Shown in pieces: positions 6,008 to 12,036 of a stretch of DNA of 12,624 nt (position 1 is its first letter; every line of letters starts with the position of its first letter). A program made the translations under genes and the position numbers. This DNA is from an uncultured Collinsella sp. (GTDB lineage: Bacteria; Actinomycetota; Coriobacteriia; Coriobacteriales; Coriobacteriaceae): positions 1 to 12,624 of the forward strand of contig CAUCXP010000023.1 of the NCBI GenBank assembly GCA_958446785.1, given 5' to 3'. The notes under the pieces were generated by a model. It searched no databases. It was given only the letters and a program-made list of their open reading frames with translations, and was not told where the DNA came from.

Positions 6008-7888
6008 ATGCTCAATAATCACGAGGTCAATCTAACCGACGAGGAGGCTGCCGCCGAGGTCGCCCGTGTCGCGAAGACCTACCCCGTGGTGCGTTTGCTG
6101 TCGGCCGATCAGATTAAGAGTGAGCCTAACTGCCTGCTCGCCGGTGATCGGTGTCCTTGTCTGCGTCAGTCAAGCCTTGAGGCTTTGGCAGACTCCGATG
6201 AGGTGTCGGAGCAACTGCTCAATGATGGCACTGAGTACCGCGCCCGTCTACGCCCTTTGAAGGTCGAGGGCGAGCCTCACGTCTTGCTGATGGTGCGTCC
6301 GATCGATGAGCAAGAGGCCGCAGAAGAGGACCTTGTCTACACCGACGTGCTGACGAGCGTGCGCAATCGCCGATATTACGAGGAAAAGCTTCGCAGCGCC
6401 CGCATGAATGCCGGCGTTGCGATGATCGACGTTGATGATTTTAGGGTCTTCAACGATACATGTGGCCGTCATGCCGGCGACCTTGCGCTCGGTGCTGTGG
6501 CGACAGCCATGCGCAGCGGAATTCGTTCGACTGACGAGCTTGTGCGCTATGGCTGCGACAAGTTTGTGGTCGTTATGCCCAATATTCCCTCCGATGACTT
6601 CACCCGTCGCCTGCATCAGGTATCCGATGCCGTCCATGCCACGATTATTCCGGGTCATGAGTACGTGAGCTTGACGGCATGTGTCGGTGGCGTTCGCATT
6701 CATGGCGAGACGGTCGATGAGGGCGTTGGCCGCGCTGTCCAGTTACTGAGCCGCGCTAAGACAAAAGCCGGTACGGTCGTGACCGATGCCGATTCCATCG
6801 AGGCCTTCCAAAGCGAAAAGCCTTTGGTGCTTATTATCGATGACTCCGAGATGAACCGAGCCATTCTCAACGAGATGCTCAAGGACGAGTATTGCATCCT
6901 TGAGGCCGATAACGGTCGTATGGCGCTCGACATGATCGACCGCTATGGCGATGAGTTGTCGCTCGTGCTGCTGGATATTGTCATGCCGGGCATAAGCGGC
7001 TTTGAGGTGCTGGCCGATCTGTCGCGCCGATCGGGTATCGATAATCTGCCTGTCATCATGATTTCGAGCGAAGATTCCGACGATATGGTTCTGCGCGCGT
7101 ACGAGTTGGGCGCCTCGGACTATATCAACCGCCCGTTTAACTCCCGTGTCGTGCGCCGCCGCGTAAACAACACCATCCGCCTGTACGCCAAACAGCGCCG
7201 CCTGACGAACCTGCTGTCCCAGCAGTACAACGAGCGCGTCAAGAACAGTCGCATGCTCATCGACATCATGGCCGGCGTCATGGAGCTTCGCAACGGCGAG
7301 AGCGGCAGGCACGTTACGAACATCGAGAAGCTGACCGAGCTGCTGCTTGGCTGTCTGGTCCAGCGTAGCGACACCATCTCCCTTGACAATGAGGAACGCT
7401 CCACGATCGCCCTGGCTTCGGCGCTGCACGATATCGGCAAGATGTCGATTGACGATGCGATTCTCAACAAACCCGGGCGCCTTACGCCCGAGGAGTTCGA
7501 GATTATGAAGACGCATACCACGATCGGCGCCGATATGCTGCTTGAGTTTGGTCGCCATCACGCCGGCAATGCGCTTATAGAATATGCGTACCAGATTGCG
7601 CGTTGGCACCACGAGCGCTGGGACGGCAAGGGTTACCCCGATGGCCTTAAGGGCGACGAAATTCCCATTGCCGCACAGGTGGTTTCGGTGGCCGACGTGT
7701 ACGATGCGCTGACGAGCGTGCGCGTGTACAAAGACGCTATCCCGCACGAGGAAGCGATCCAGATGATCTTGGACGGTAAGTGCGGTGAGTTTAACCCGCT
7801 GCTGCTCGACTGCTTGCTCGAGGTGCAAGACCATATTGCCGAGACATTGGCACGTCCTGCCGACGTCGTCGCGTTTCCCACGATTTAG
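6008..7888 (+). CDS. Degenerate GGDEF - receiver - HD-GYP signalling protein
   Basis: A 626-residue soluble regulator, probably a c-di-GMP phosphodiesterase controlled by phosphorylation. Residues 1-105 are an unassigned sensor-like (possibly PAS-fold) region with Cys42, Cys49 and Cys51. Residues 110-265 are a GGDEF domain in which the signature reads GCDKF (182-186), so cyclase activity is unlikely. The inhibitory-site motif RxxD (Arg173, Asp176) is kept at the correct spacing. A receiver domain follows (272-392) with acidic Asp278/Asp279, phospho-acceptor Asp323 (LLDIVMP) and Ser353. The conserved Lys is replaced by Arg375 (NRPF). Residues 415-615 are an HD-GYP domain with Glu431/His435, His474-Asp475, Lys478, His503, HHERWDGKGYP (534-544) and Asp563, so the full metal set is present. 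The ATG at 6008 has AGAAAGGG 5 bases upstream; an upstream GTG at 5978 lacks one. It is co-directional with the HPt gene 23 bases downstream. Confidence 0.93.
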   Translation: MLNNHEVNLTDEEAAAEVARVAKTYPVVRLLSADQIKSEPNCLLAGDRCPCLRQSSLEALADSDEVSEQLLNDGTEYRARLRPLKVEGEPHVLLMVRPIDEQEAAEEDLVYTDVLTSVRNRRYYEEKLRSARMNAGVAMIDVDDFRVFNDTCGRHAGDLALGAVATAMRSGIRSTDELVRYGCDKFVVVMPNIPSDDFTRRLHQVSDAVHATIIPGHEYVSLTACVGGVRIHGETVDEGVGRAVQLLSRAKTKAGTVVTDADSIEAFQSEKPLVLIIDDSEMNRAILNEMLKDEYCILEADNGRMALDMIDRYGDELSLVLLDIVMPGISGFEVLADLSRRSGIDNLPVIMISSEDSDDMVLRAYELGASDYINRPFNSRVVRRRVNNTIRLYAKQRRLTNLLSQQYNERVKNSRMLIDIMAGVMELRNGESGRHVTNIEKLTELLLGCLVQRSDTISLDNEERSTIALASALHDIGKMSIDDAILNKPGRLTPEEFEIMKTHTTIGADMLLEFGRHHAGNALIEYAYQIARWHHERWDGKGYPDGLKGDEIPIAAQVVSVADVYDALTSVRVYKDAIPHEEAIQMILDGKCGEFNPLLLDCLLEVQDHIAETLARPADVVAFPTI

Positions 7889-7911
7889 TTTGAGCAAAGG
7901 AGTTTCAATCC

Positions 7912-8268
7912 ATGATTTCCATGCGTGAGGCGTATGAGAAGATCGGCGCTAATTATGATGACGCGTGCGCTCGGCTGATGGGCGAGGAAATGCTTGCCCG
8001 CTTTGCCCTCAAGTTTTTGGATGACGAGAGCGTGGACAAGCTGGAGGCCGCCATGGCGGCAGGAGACGCCGAAGGTGCGTTTATAGCAGCGCACACGCTC
8101 AAGGGCGTGAGCCAGAACCTGGGATTCGATAATCTGTACGAGCCGGCGGTTGTGGTGACCGAGGCGCTGCGCGGCGCCGATGCCGTTGACGGCGCCCGCG
8201 AGGGGATGCATGCGTTGCAGCAGCAATATGCGGCCACGATGTTGGCCCTGCGCGAGGCGGCAGAATAA
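7912..8268 (+). CDS. HPt (histidine phosphotransfer) domain protein
   Basis: A 118-residue, single-domain, mostly helical cytosolic protein. The HPt signature AAHTLKGVSQNLGF places the phosphorylatable histidine at His61, followed by the usual Lys64 and Gly65. The length is that of a free-standing HPt protein, which relays phosphate between receiver domains. The start at 7912 is supported by AAAGGAG 9 bases upstream; a second in-frame ATG at codon 4 is less well spaced. It sits 23 bases after the REC/HD-GYP gene on the same strand, so the two are almost certainly co-transcribed, and the receiver there is its most likely partner. No histidine kinase lies in the window, so the phosphate donor must be encoded elsewhere. 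A long inverted repeat follows the gene. Confidence 0.93.
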   Translation: MISMREAYEKIGANYDDACARLMGEEMLARFALKFLDDESVDKLEAAMAAGDAEGAFIAAHTLKGVSQNLGFDNLYEPAVVVTEALRGADAVDGAREGMHALQQQYAATMLALREAAE

Positions 8269-8292
8269 GAGCCTGCGAGCTTTGATGACTAT

Positions 8293-8356
8293 GAGAGTGG
8301 ATAATCTCCCGTTTTAGGCCCGGTGGCGGCCTCAAAGTGGGAGATTATCCACTCTC
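8293..8356. repeat. Perfect 18-bp inverted repeat with structured 28-base loop
   Basis: GAGAGTGGATAATCTCCC (8293-8310) is the exact reverse complement of 8339-8356. Inside the 28-base loop, AGGCC (8316-8320) pairs with GGCCT (8328-8332), giving a near-continuous long stem. It begins 24 bases after the HPt stop codon, so it may end that transcript, but no T-tract follows. Its layout (long perfect arms, loop of about 28 bases) mirrors the 3888-3954 repeat. Confidence 0.85.
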
Positions 8357-8446
8357 GTTCGATACGTGTCCAAAAATCCACGCTCACCCCTTCTGATTAG
8401 TGAATGGCCTATGCGCACTGGCGGGGCTTTCCGCATGCAATCCATA

Positions 8447-8460
8447 TCGTTGTTCGATAA
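8447..8460 (-). promoter_or_regulatory. Candidate operator shared with the exporter operon
   Basis: Read on the minus strand, the sequence is TTATCGAACAACGA. It matches TTATCGAAAAACAA at 9489-9502 at 12 of 14 positions. Both lie just upstream of a gene in the regulator/exporter region, 38 and 39 bases from the starts at 8499 and 9542. This is compatible with binding of the Cro/C1-type regulator encoded at 9068-9397; the assignment is inference. Confidence 0.4.
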
Positions 8461-8498
8461 ACTATTCGGATAACGATAGATTCGATGAGGGTGAGTGT

Positions 8499-9059
8499 AT
8501 GTCCAACAGCGTTCAGCGTATGGCCAAGGCGGGCGAGACTGTAAGGAAGCTTGGCTTTTGCATGGCGGTCGTTTTTGCGGGAATACTCGTCGCTTTTGCC
8601 GCGTTGGTTGTTTACGTGATCTGGTATGCGGTTGCAAACGTTGTTTCTGTCGATTCTTTCGGTGTCGTGACGCTTCTCGATGGCGGGAGCATCGTTATCC
8701 CAAGCGGGCTGTGCCTGGCACTCGTCGTGGGTGTTTCGCTTGTCGTTTTGTGCGGAATCAGCCATAACATCTCTCGGGGCGTCTCGCCCTTTACCAAGAC
8801 GCATGTGCGGCTTATCCGTGTTCTCGCGCTTGCCTTTGCTGTTAACGCCGCGGTTTCGCTTGTTGGTGCCTATGGATCGGTTAGTCTCACCATTGGCGGA
8901 CTGGAGCTTTACATCGTGCCTCATTCCTTCGTTATTGAGATTTGCCAAGGCGCTACCTTTGATGCGGGGTCGTTTATCGGCGCAGTTGTCTGTTTGTTTA
9001 TCTCGGCGATCTGGAGTTATGCCTCGCTGCTCCAAGAGCAGTCTGACGAGCTTGTGTAG
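8499..9059 (+). CDS. DUF2975 family membrane protein
   Basis: A 186-residue integral membrane protein with four predicted helices (about 19-43, 69-88, 106-126 and 156-176). Between helices 2 and 3 it has the family's typical loop, ISRGVSPFTKTHVRLIRV, which is the main reason for the DUF2975 call. Function in the family is not established. Members are commonly encoded next to a small Cro/C1-type regulator, exactly as here: the next gene starts 8 bases after this stop codon. The ATG at 8499 has AGGGTG 5-8 bases upstream. An upstream in-frame ATG at 8400 would add a non-membrane leader that overlaps the operator-like sequences, so it was rejected. A role in sensing or tuning the regulator at the membrane is possible but not shown. 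Confidence 0.85.
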   Translation: MSNSVQRMAKAGETVRKLGFCMAVVFAGILVAFAALVVYVIWYAVANVVSVDSFGVVTLLDGGSIVIPSGLCLALVVGVSLVVLCGISHNISRGVSPFTKTHVRLIRVLALAFAVNAAVSLVGAYGSVSLTIGGLELYIVPHSFVIEICQGATFDAGSFIGAVVCLFISAIWSYASLLQEQSDELV

Positions 9060-9067
9060 GAGGAAAC

Positions 9068-9397
9068 ATGAGCTATCTCATCATCGAGCTTGAGACGCAG
9101 CTGCTTAAGACCGGAAAGACCAGCGCTGATCTGATTCGGGCGACGGGGCATACTCCGGCTAATATTTCAAAGCTTAGAAACGGAAAGATAAAAGCTATTC
9201 GCCTAAAGACGCTTCTCGATATCTGTGATGAGCTTGATTGTCAACCGGGAGATATTATTCAGCGCGTGAGCGAGAAAGAGCTTGAGGAGCTTATTGTCGA
9301 GCGCGCGAAAAATGTCGTGAGACAGATGCGGGATGGCGGAGGCAACGAGGCGTCGCTTCCGACATCAGTCTTTGCTGTCGATTTGAGCGACGAGTAG
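9068..9397 (+). CDS. Cro/C1-type (XRE family) helix-turn-helix regulator
   Basis: A 109-residue DNA-binding protein. Residues about 7-65 form a Cro/C1-type helix-turn-helix domain of the YozG-like kind. The segment KAIRLKTLLDICDELDCQPGD is close to the pattern seen in regulators paired with DUF2975 proteins. Residues 68-109 are charged and probably form a helix plus a flexible tail. The ribosome binding site AGGAGG (9058-9063) overlaps the TAG of the DUF2975 gene, so the two are translationally coupled. A strong terminator follows. The regulator may repress its own operon and the exporter operon downstream, since both have a similar 14-base motif in front of them. Confidence 0.92.
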   Translation: MSYLIIELETQLLKTGKTSADLIRATGHTPANISKLRNGKIKAIRLKTLLDICDELDCQPGDIIQRVSEKELEELIVERAKNVVRQMRDGGGNEASLPTSVFAVDLSDE

Positions 9398-9432
9398 CTT
9401 AAGGCGAACAACTAAAACGAAATATCAGCGTG

Positions 9433-9467
9433 AAGGGACCCGTGTCTAACACGAGTTCTTTCTTTTA
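9433..9467 (+). terminator. Rho-independent terminator after the regulator gene
   Basis: GAAGGGACCCGTGT (9433-9446) pairs with 9450-9463 over 14 positions (two G-U pairs and one mismatch) across a 3-base CTA loop, followed by TTTT. It starts about 35 bases after the regulator stop codon and separates the DUF2975-regulator unit from the exporter operon. Confidence 0.8.
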
Positions 9468-9475
9468 GATTATCT

Positions 9476-9506
9476 TGACAAATATGAGTTATCGAAAAAC
9501 AATAAC
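9476..9506 (+). promoter_or_regulatory. Candidate promoter and operator of the exporter operon
   Basis: A consensus -35 box TTGACA (9476-9481) is followed after 16 bases by AACAAT (9498-9503), a 4/6 match to the -10 consensus. An imperfect dyad, GTTATCG (9488-9494) and CAATAAC (9500-9506), overlaps the spacer and -10 region, where a bound repressor would block transcription. The 14-base motif at 9489-9502 also occurs, inverted, at 8447-8460. Confidence 0.5.
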
Positions 9507-9541
9507 AACTATGGAAAACGATAAAGTAAAGAAGGAACGAT

Positions 9542-10303
9542 ATGAGCGGTTTTGCTATAAAGCGGAACGGGAGGCCAATGAACGTATCAACGATAAGGCT
9601 ATCAAGGGTGTCAAAGCGCTATGGGAGGCGCCGCGTTTTGTATGACGTTTCCTTCGAGGTACATCAGTCTGAGCTCTGCGCCCTTGTTGGTGCAAACGGG
9701 GCGGGCAAAAGCACGCTTATTAAAATCGTATTGGGCCTCTGTGAGCCATCGTCGGGGAGCGTGGAGCTCTTTGGAGGCAAGTCGAAAAAAGAGCTGAGCC
9801 TGATGCGGACGCGTGTCGGCTATGTGCCAGATTCCTGCGGAGCATACCAATCCCTCAGTGCGGCTGAGAATCTTCGGATCCGATGTGCGGAATGGGGGCT
9901 CGATGAGAAACGTGAGGTTCCTCGTGTCTTGGGCCTAGTCGGGCTGGATGCCGATGAGAAAAAGAGCGTGGGCAGTTTTTCTCTGGGAATGAAACGGCGG
10001 CTGGATATAGCTACGGCTTTGTTGGGCGATACCGACGTACTCATTTTCGATGAGCCGGCAAATGGATTGGATCCGTTGGGCATCGAGAGTATATGGGCCC
10101 TTATCGGTCGATTGAATCAAGAACAGGGCAAAACCATGCTTATCTCTAGCCACGACTTGGATGAGCTGGCATCGGTTGCAACATGCTGCCTGTTTCTTCA
10201 TGACGGCGAACTGCTGAAAAAGGAATCGATGGACGTCATAAGGGATGAGGCGTCGTCCTTAAAAGAGTATTACAGGCGCTTGATGAAGGCGGTCTCGCTA
10301 TGA
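9542..10303 (+). CDS. ABC-2 type exporter ATP-binding protein
   Basis: A 253-residue cytosolic ATPase subunit of an ABC exporter of the BcrA/lantibiotic-immunity type. Walker A GANGAGKST is at 50-58, the signature SLGMK at 147-151 (the strict LSGGQ is not kept), Walker B VLIFDE at 166-171, the D-loop NGLDP at 174-178 and the H-loop His204. Where the Q-loop Gln is expected, the sequence is GYVPDSCGAY, giving Asp97. The ATG at 9542 has GAAGGA 5 bases upstream; a second in-frame ATG at 9578 starts nearer the conserved domain but lacks such a site. Its TGA overlaps the first permease start (ATGA), so the three exporter genes form one operon. The cargo is unknown: peptide antibiotic export or self-protection is a common role in the family, but no precursor or biosynthesis gene is present. 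Confidence 0.95.
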   Translation: MSGFAIKRNGRPMNVSTIRLSRVSKRYGRRRVLYDVSFEVHQSELCALVGANGAGKSTLIKIVLGLCEPSSGSVELFGGKSKKELSLMRTRVGYVPDSCGAYQSLSAAENLRIRCAEWGLDEKREVPRVLGLVGLDADEKKSVGSFSLGMKRRLDIATALLGDTDVLIFDEPANGLDPLGIESIWALIGRLNQEQGKTMLISSHDLDELASVATCCLFLHDGELLKKESMDVIRDEASSLKEYYRRLMKAVSL

Positions 10304-11124
10304 AGCGGGCGATCCATCCCATAAAGGCAGATATGATGCGTTTGCACAGGATATTTCCGGCGAAGTTTGGTCTTGCGCTTATGCTGGCGTTCGGCCTTCT
10401 CTTCGGCATCTTTCTAAAAAACGGAACAACGTTGCTCGCCTTTGGCTATGGCGTTTGTGGGGAGGATATTGGTTTCCTCTGGAATGCAATCGATCCTTCT
10501 GCGCCTGATGAGTCCCTTGCGCGCAGCGCTTTTGCCGGTACATCCCTGTTCGTTCCACTCATCGTTTGTTTGGTGCTTTTACAGGAGCATGGCTATAAAG
10601 AGGGGCACCGAATTTCTTCGGCAAGAGGTCTCAACCGCTTTTATGGGGCTCTAGCCCATGCATTTTCGTCTGCTTTAATAATTGGCGCAGCGTATAGCGC
10701 GCTTTGCCTTCTTCTTTTTGCAATAGCCATAATACGTGGAGGGCATAACTACTCGCACAACATACTAACTGTATTTTTGCCTGCAATGATAGTCAACGCC
10801 GTATTGGTGATATCGGTTGCGCTGGAGACGGTGACCATCTATCGGATAACGGGCAGCGCTGTATTGAGCGGGGCCGTGGTGATAGTTGGATTTGTCATGA
10901 GCTTGACGCTCTACGGAGCCTTCCTTCAGGCACCCATACCATCCTTGCGATGGATTTTCCTTCTTCCGGGGCCGTATCTTGGAGTCGGATGTGCCCTTGG
11001 GTATAGCGATATGGGCCAGCTGACGCTTCTGGGATATGGCGTGGCAGCCAGCTGTCTATCGGTATTGATTTACGCTCTCGTGAGCTTTCGTGCCGGGGGT
11101 GTGTTCAATGGCTCGTCAGATTAA
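10300..11124 (+). CDS. ABC-2 type permease subunit 1
   Basis: A 274-residue membrane protein with a short cytoplasmic N-terminus and six predicted helices (about 23-40, 80-95, 118-146, 154-178, 184-208 and 243-265). After the second helix comes the cytoplasmic coupling segment typical of ABC-2 permeases, LLQEHGYKEGHRISSARGLN, with a conserved-looking Glu and basic residues. Its ATG overlaps the ATPase stop by four bases (ATGA), so translation is coupled. It shows little obvious similarity to the second permease, as expected for a heterodimeric channel. The codons are more A/T-rich than in the left part of the window. Membrane placement is firm; the transported molecule is unknown. Confidence 0.88.
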   Translation: MKRAIHPIKADMMRLHRIFPAKFGLALMLAFGLLFGIFLKNGTTLLAFGYGVCGEDIGFLWNAIDPSAPDESLARSAFAGTSLFVPLIVCLVLLQEHGYKEGHRISSARGLNRFYGALAHAFSSALIIGAAYSALCLLLFAIAIIRGGHNYSHNILTVFLPAMIVNAVLVISVALETVTIYRITGSAVLSGAVVIVGFVMSLTLYGAFLQAPIPSLRWIFLLPGPYLGVGCALGYSDMGQLTLLGYGVAASCLSVLIYALVSFRAGGVFNGSSD

Positions 11125-11926
11125 AAGATTCCTCCATTCAGAATGGAAGCATGTGAGCAAATGGGCGTACGCCTTAATCCTGGTAATTTATGCGTGCATG
11201 GTGGTATTGCAGCTTAATTCTTTCCCGATGTGGCTCTGTGGCCTCCGTGAGAACAGTTTCTTGGGCTTTTTCCCAGACCCGACGCTTCGGCTATCAGCGG
11301 AGGATGCCCTTCTATTTGGTAATGCAGAGGTTTTTCGCGGTCTGCTGTTCAACGTAGCCCCGTTGGCTCATGCATTGTTCTTTCCGTTCATTGCTGCTTG
11401 TATTGTGCCGCGCTTTGTCAGTTCGGGCTTTGTCGAGGAACCGTGGGGGCTGTCGGAGGCCCGGGGAGGGAAGCGTGTGTGCGCTATCGTTGCGCGAGCG
11501 ATGCTGTCTTCTTTCGCCCTTTTGGGCGCGTTTATCCTGACGAGTGTCGTTTTGTACTGCCTTAATTGCACGATCGTTTTGGATGCTCAGCAGTATTTCA
11601 ACCTGCATGTATTTTGCTATCGACTTGTTCTTGCTGCCGCCGCCTGCCTTGCATACGTGGTTTCTTGCGTAATCGTTGTTTCCTATTTTGGGTCCGGCTT
11701 CGGTCCGATTGGCATGCTGTTGCTTGTCAACGTTGTAGCGATCTACATACAGATCGGGGCCAATTCCATGCTTCCGCTTCCAGCCTCGATGCTCATGTGG
11801 ATTTGCGGCGTGACCCCGTTGGGGGACGGTCAATGCGTTTCGATTTTAATTGACTGCCTCATAAACGTAGCAAGCGTTTTTATCATTTGCTTTACTGTCG
11901 ACCGATTGCGGTCGAGATTTCTCTGA
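11108..11926 (+). CDS. ABC-2 type permease subunit 2
   Basis: A 272-residue membrane protein with an N-terminal cytoplasmic stretch and six predicted helices (about 18-36, 79-100, 125-151, 171-194, 200-217 and 245-263). A large, probably external, loop of about 40 residues lies between helices 1 and 2. The segment SGFVEEPWGLSEARGGKR after helix 2 is the equivalent of the coupling region in permease 1. The ATG at 11108 is preceded by GGGGGTG at 6 bases; an in-frame GTG at 11090 would only add six residues. The start lies inside the previous gene, overlapping it by 17 bases, which is strong evidence for a coupled operon and a heterodimeric exporter with the upstream permease and ATPase. It is followed by a GC-rich hairpin. 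Confidence 0.87.
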   Translation: MARQIKRFLHSEWKHVSKWAYALILVIYACMVVLQLNSFPMWLCGLRENSFLGFFPDPTLRLSAEDALLFGNAEVFRGLLFNVAPLAHALFFPFIAACIVPRFVSSGFVEEPWGLSEARGGKRVCAIVARAMLSSFALLGAFILTSVVLYCLNCTIVLDAQQYFNLHVFCYRLVLAAAACLAYVVSCVIVVSYFGSGFGPIGMLLLVNVVAIYIQIGANSMLPLPASMLMWICGVTPLGDGQCVSILIDCLINVASVFIICFTVDRLRSRFL

Positions 11927-11966
11927 TTGTTTGTGAGGGATAATCATACCGAGCATATCAAATACA

Positions 11967-12000
11967 GGGGGGCGGGCACCGTAGCTGGTGTCCGCCCCCC
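11967..12000. terminator. GC-rich hairpin between convergent genes
   Basis: GGGGGGCGGGCACC (11967-11980) pairs with GGTGTCCGCCCCCC (11987-12000) over 14 bp with a single G-U-type position and a 6-base loop, GTAGCT. It lies between the exporter operon on + and the hydrolase gene on -, where it could end transcripts from both sides. No T-tract follows directly on either strand, so termination is inferred from position and stem strength. Confidence 0.6.
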
Positions 12001-12036
12001 CCGGCTTAGGAGGCTTTAACCTGAGTGGTTCGCGAG

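Noticed and set aside
6743..7897. Long minus-strand ORF opposite the receiver/HD-GYP coding region
   Set aside because: Antisense shadow of a gene with complete domain motifs; no family features of its own.
8409..9035. Minus-strand 208-codon ORF opposite the DUF2975 gene
   Set aside because: Its highly charged composition is what antisense of hydrophobic membrane codons gives; the + strand has the recognised family and ribosome binding site.
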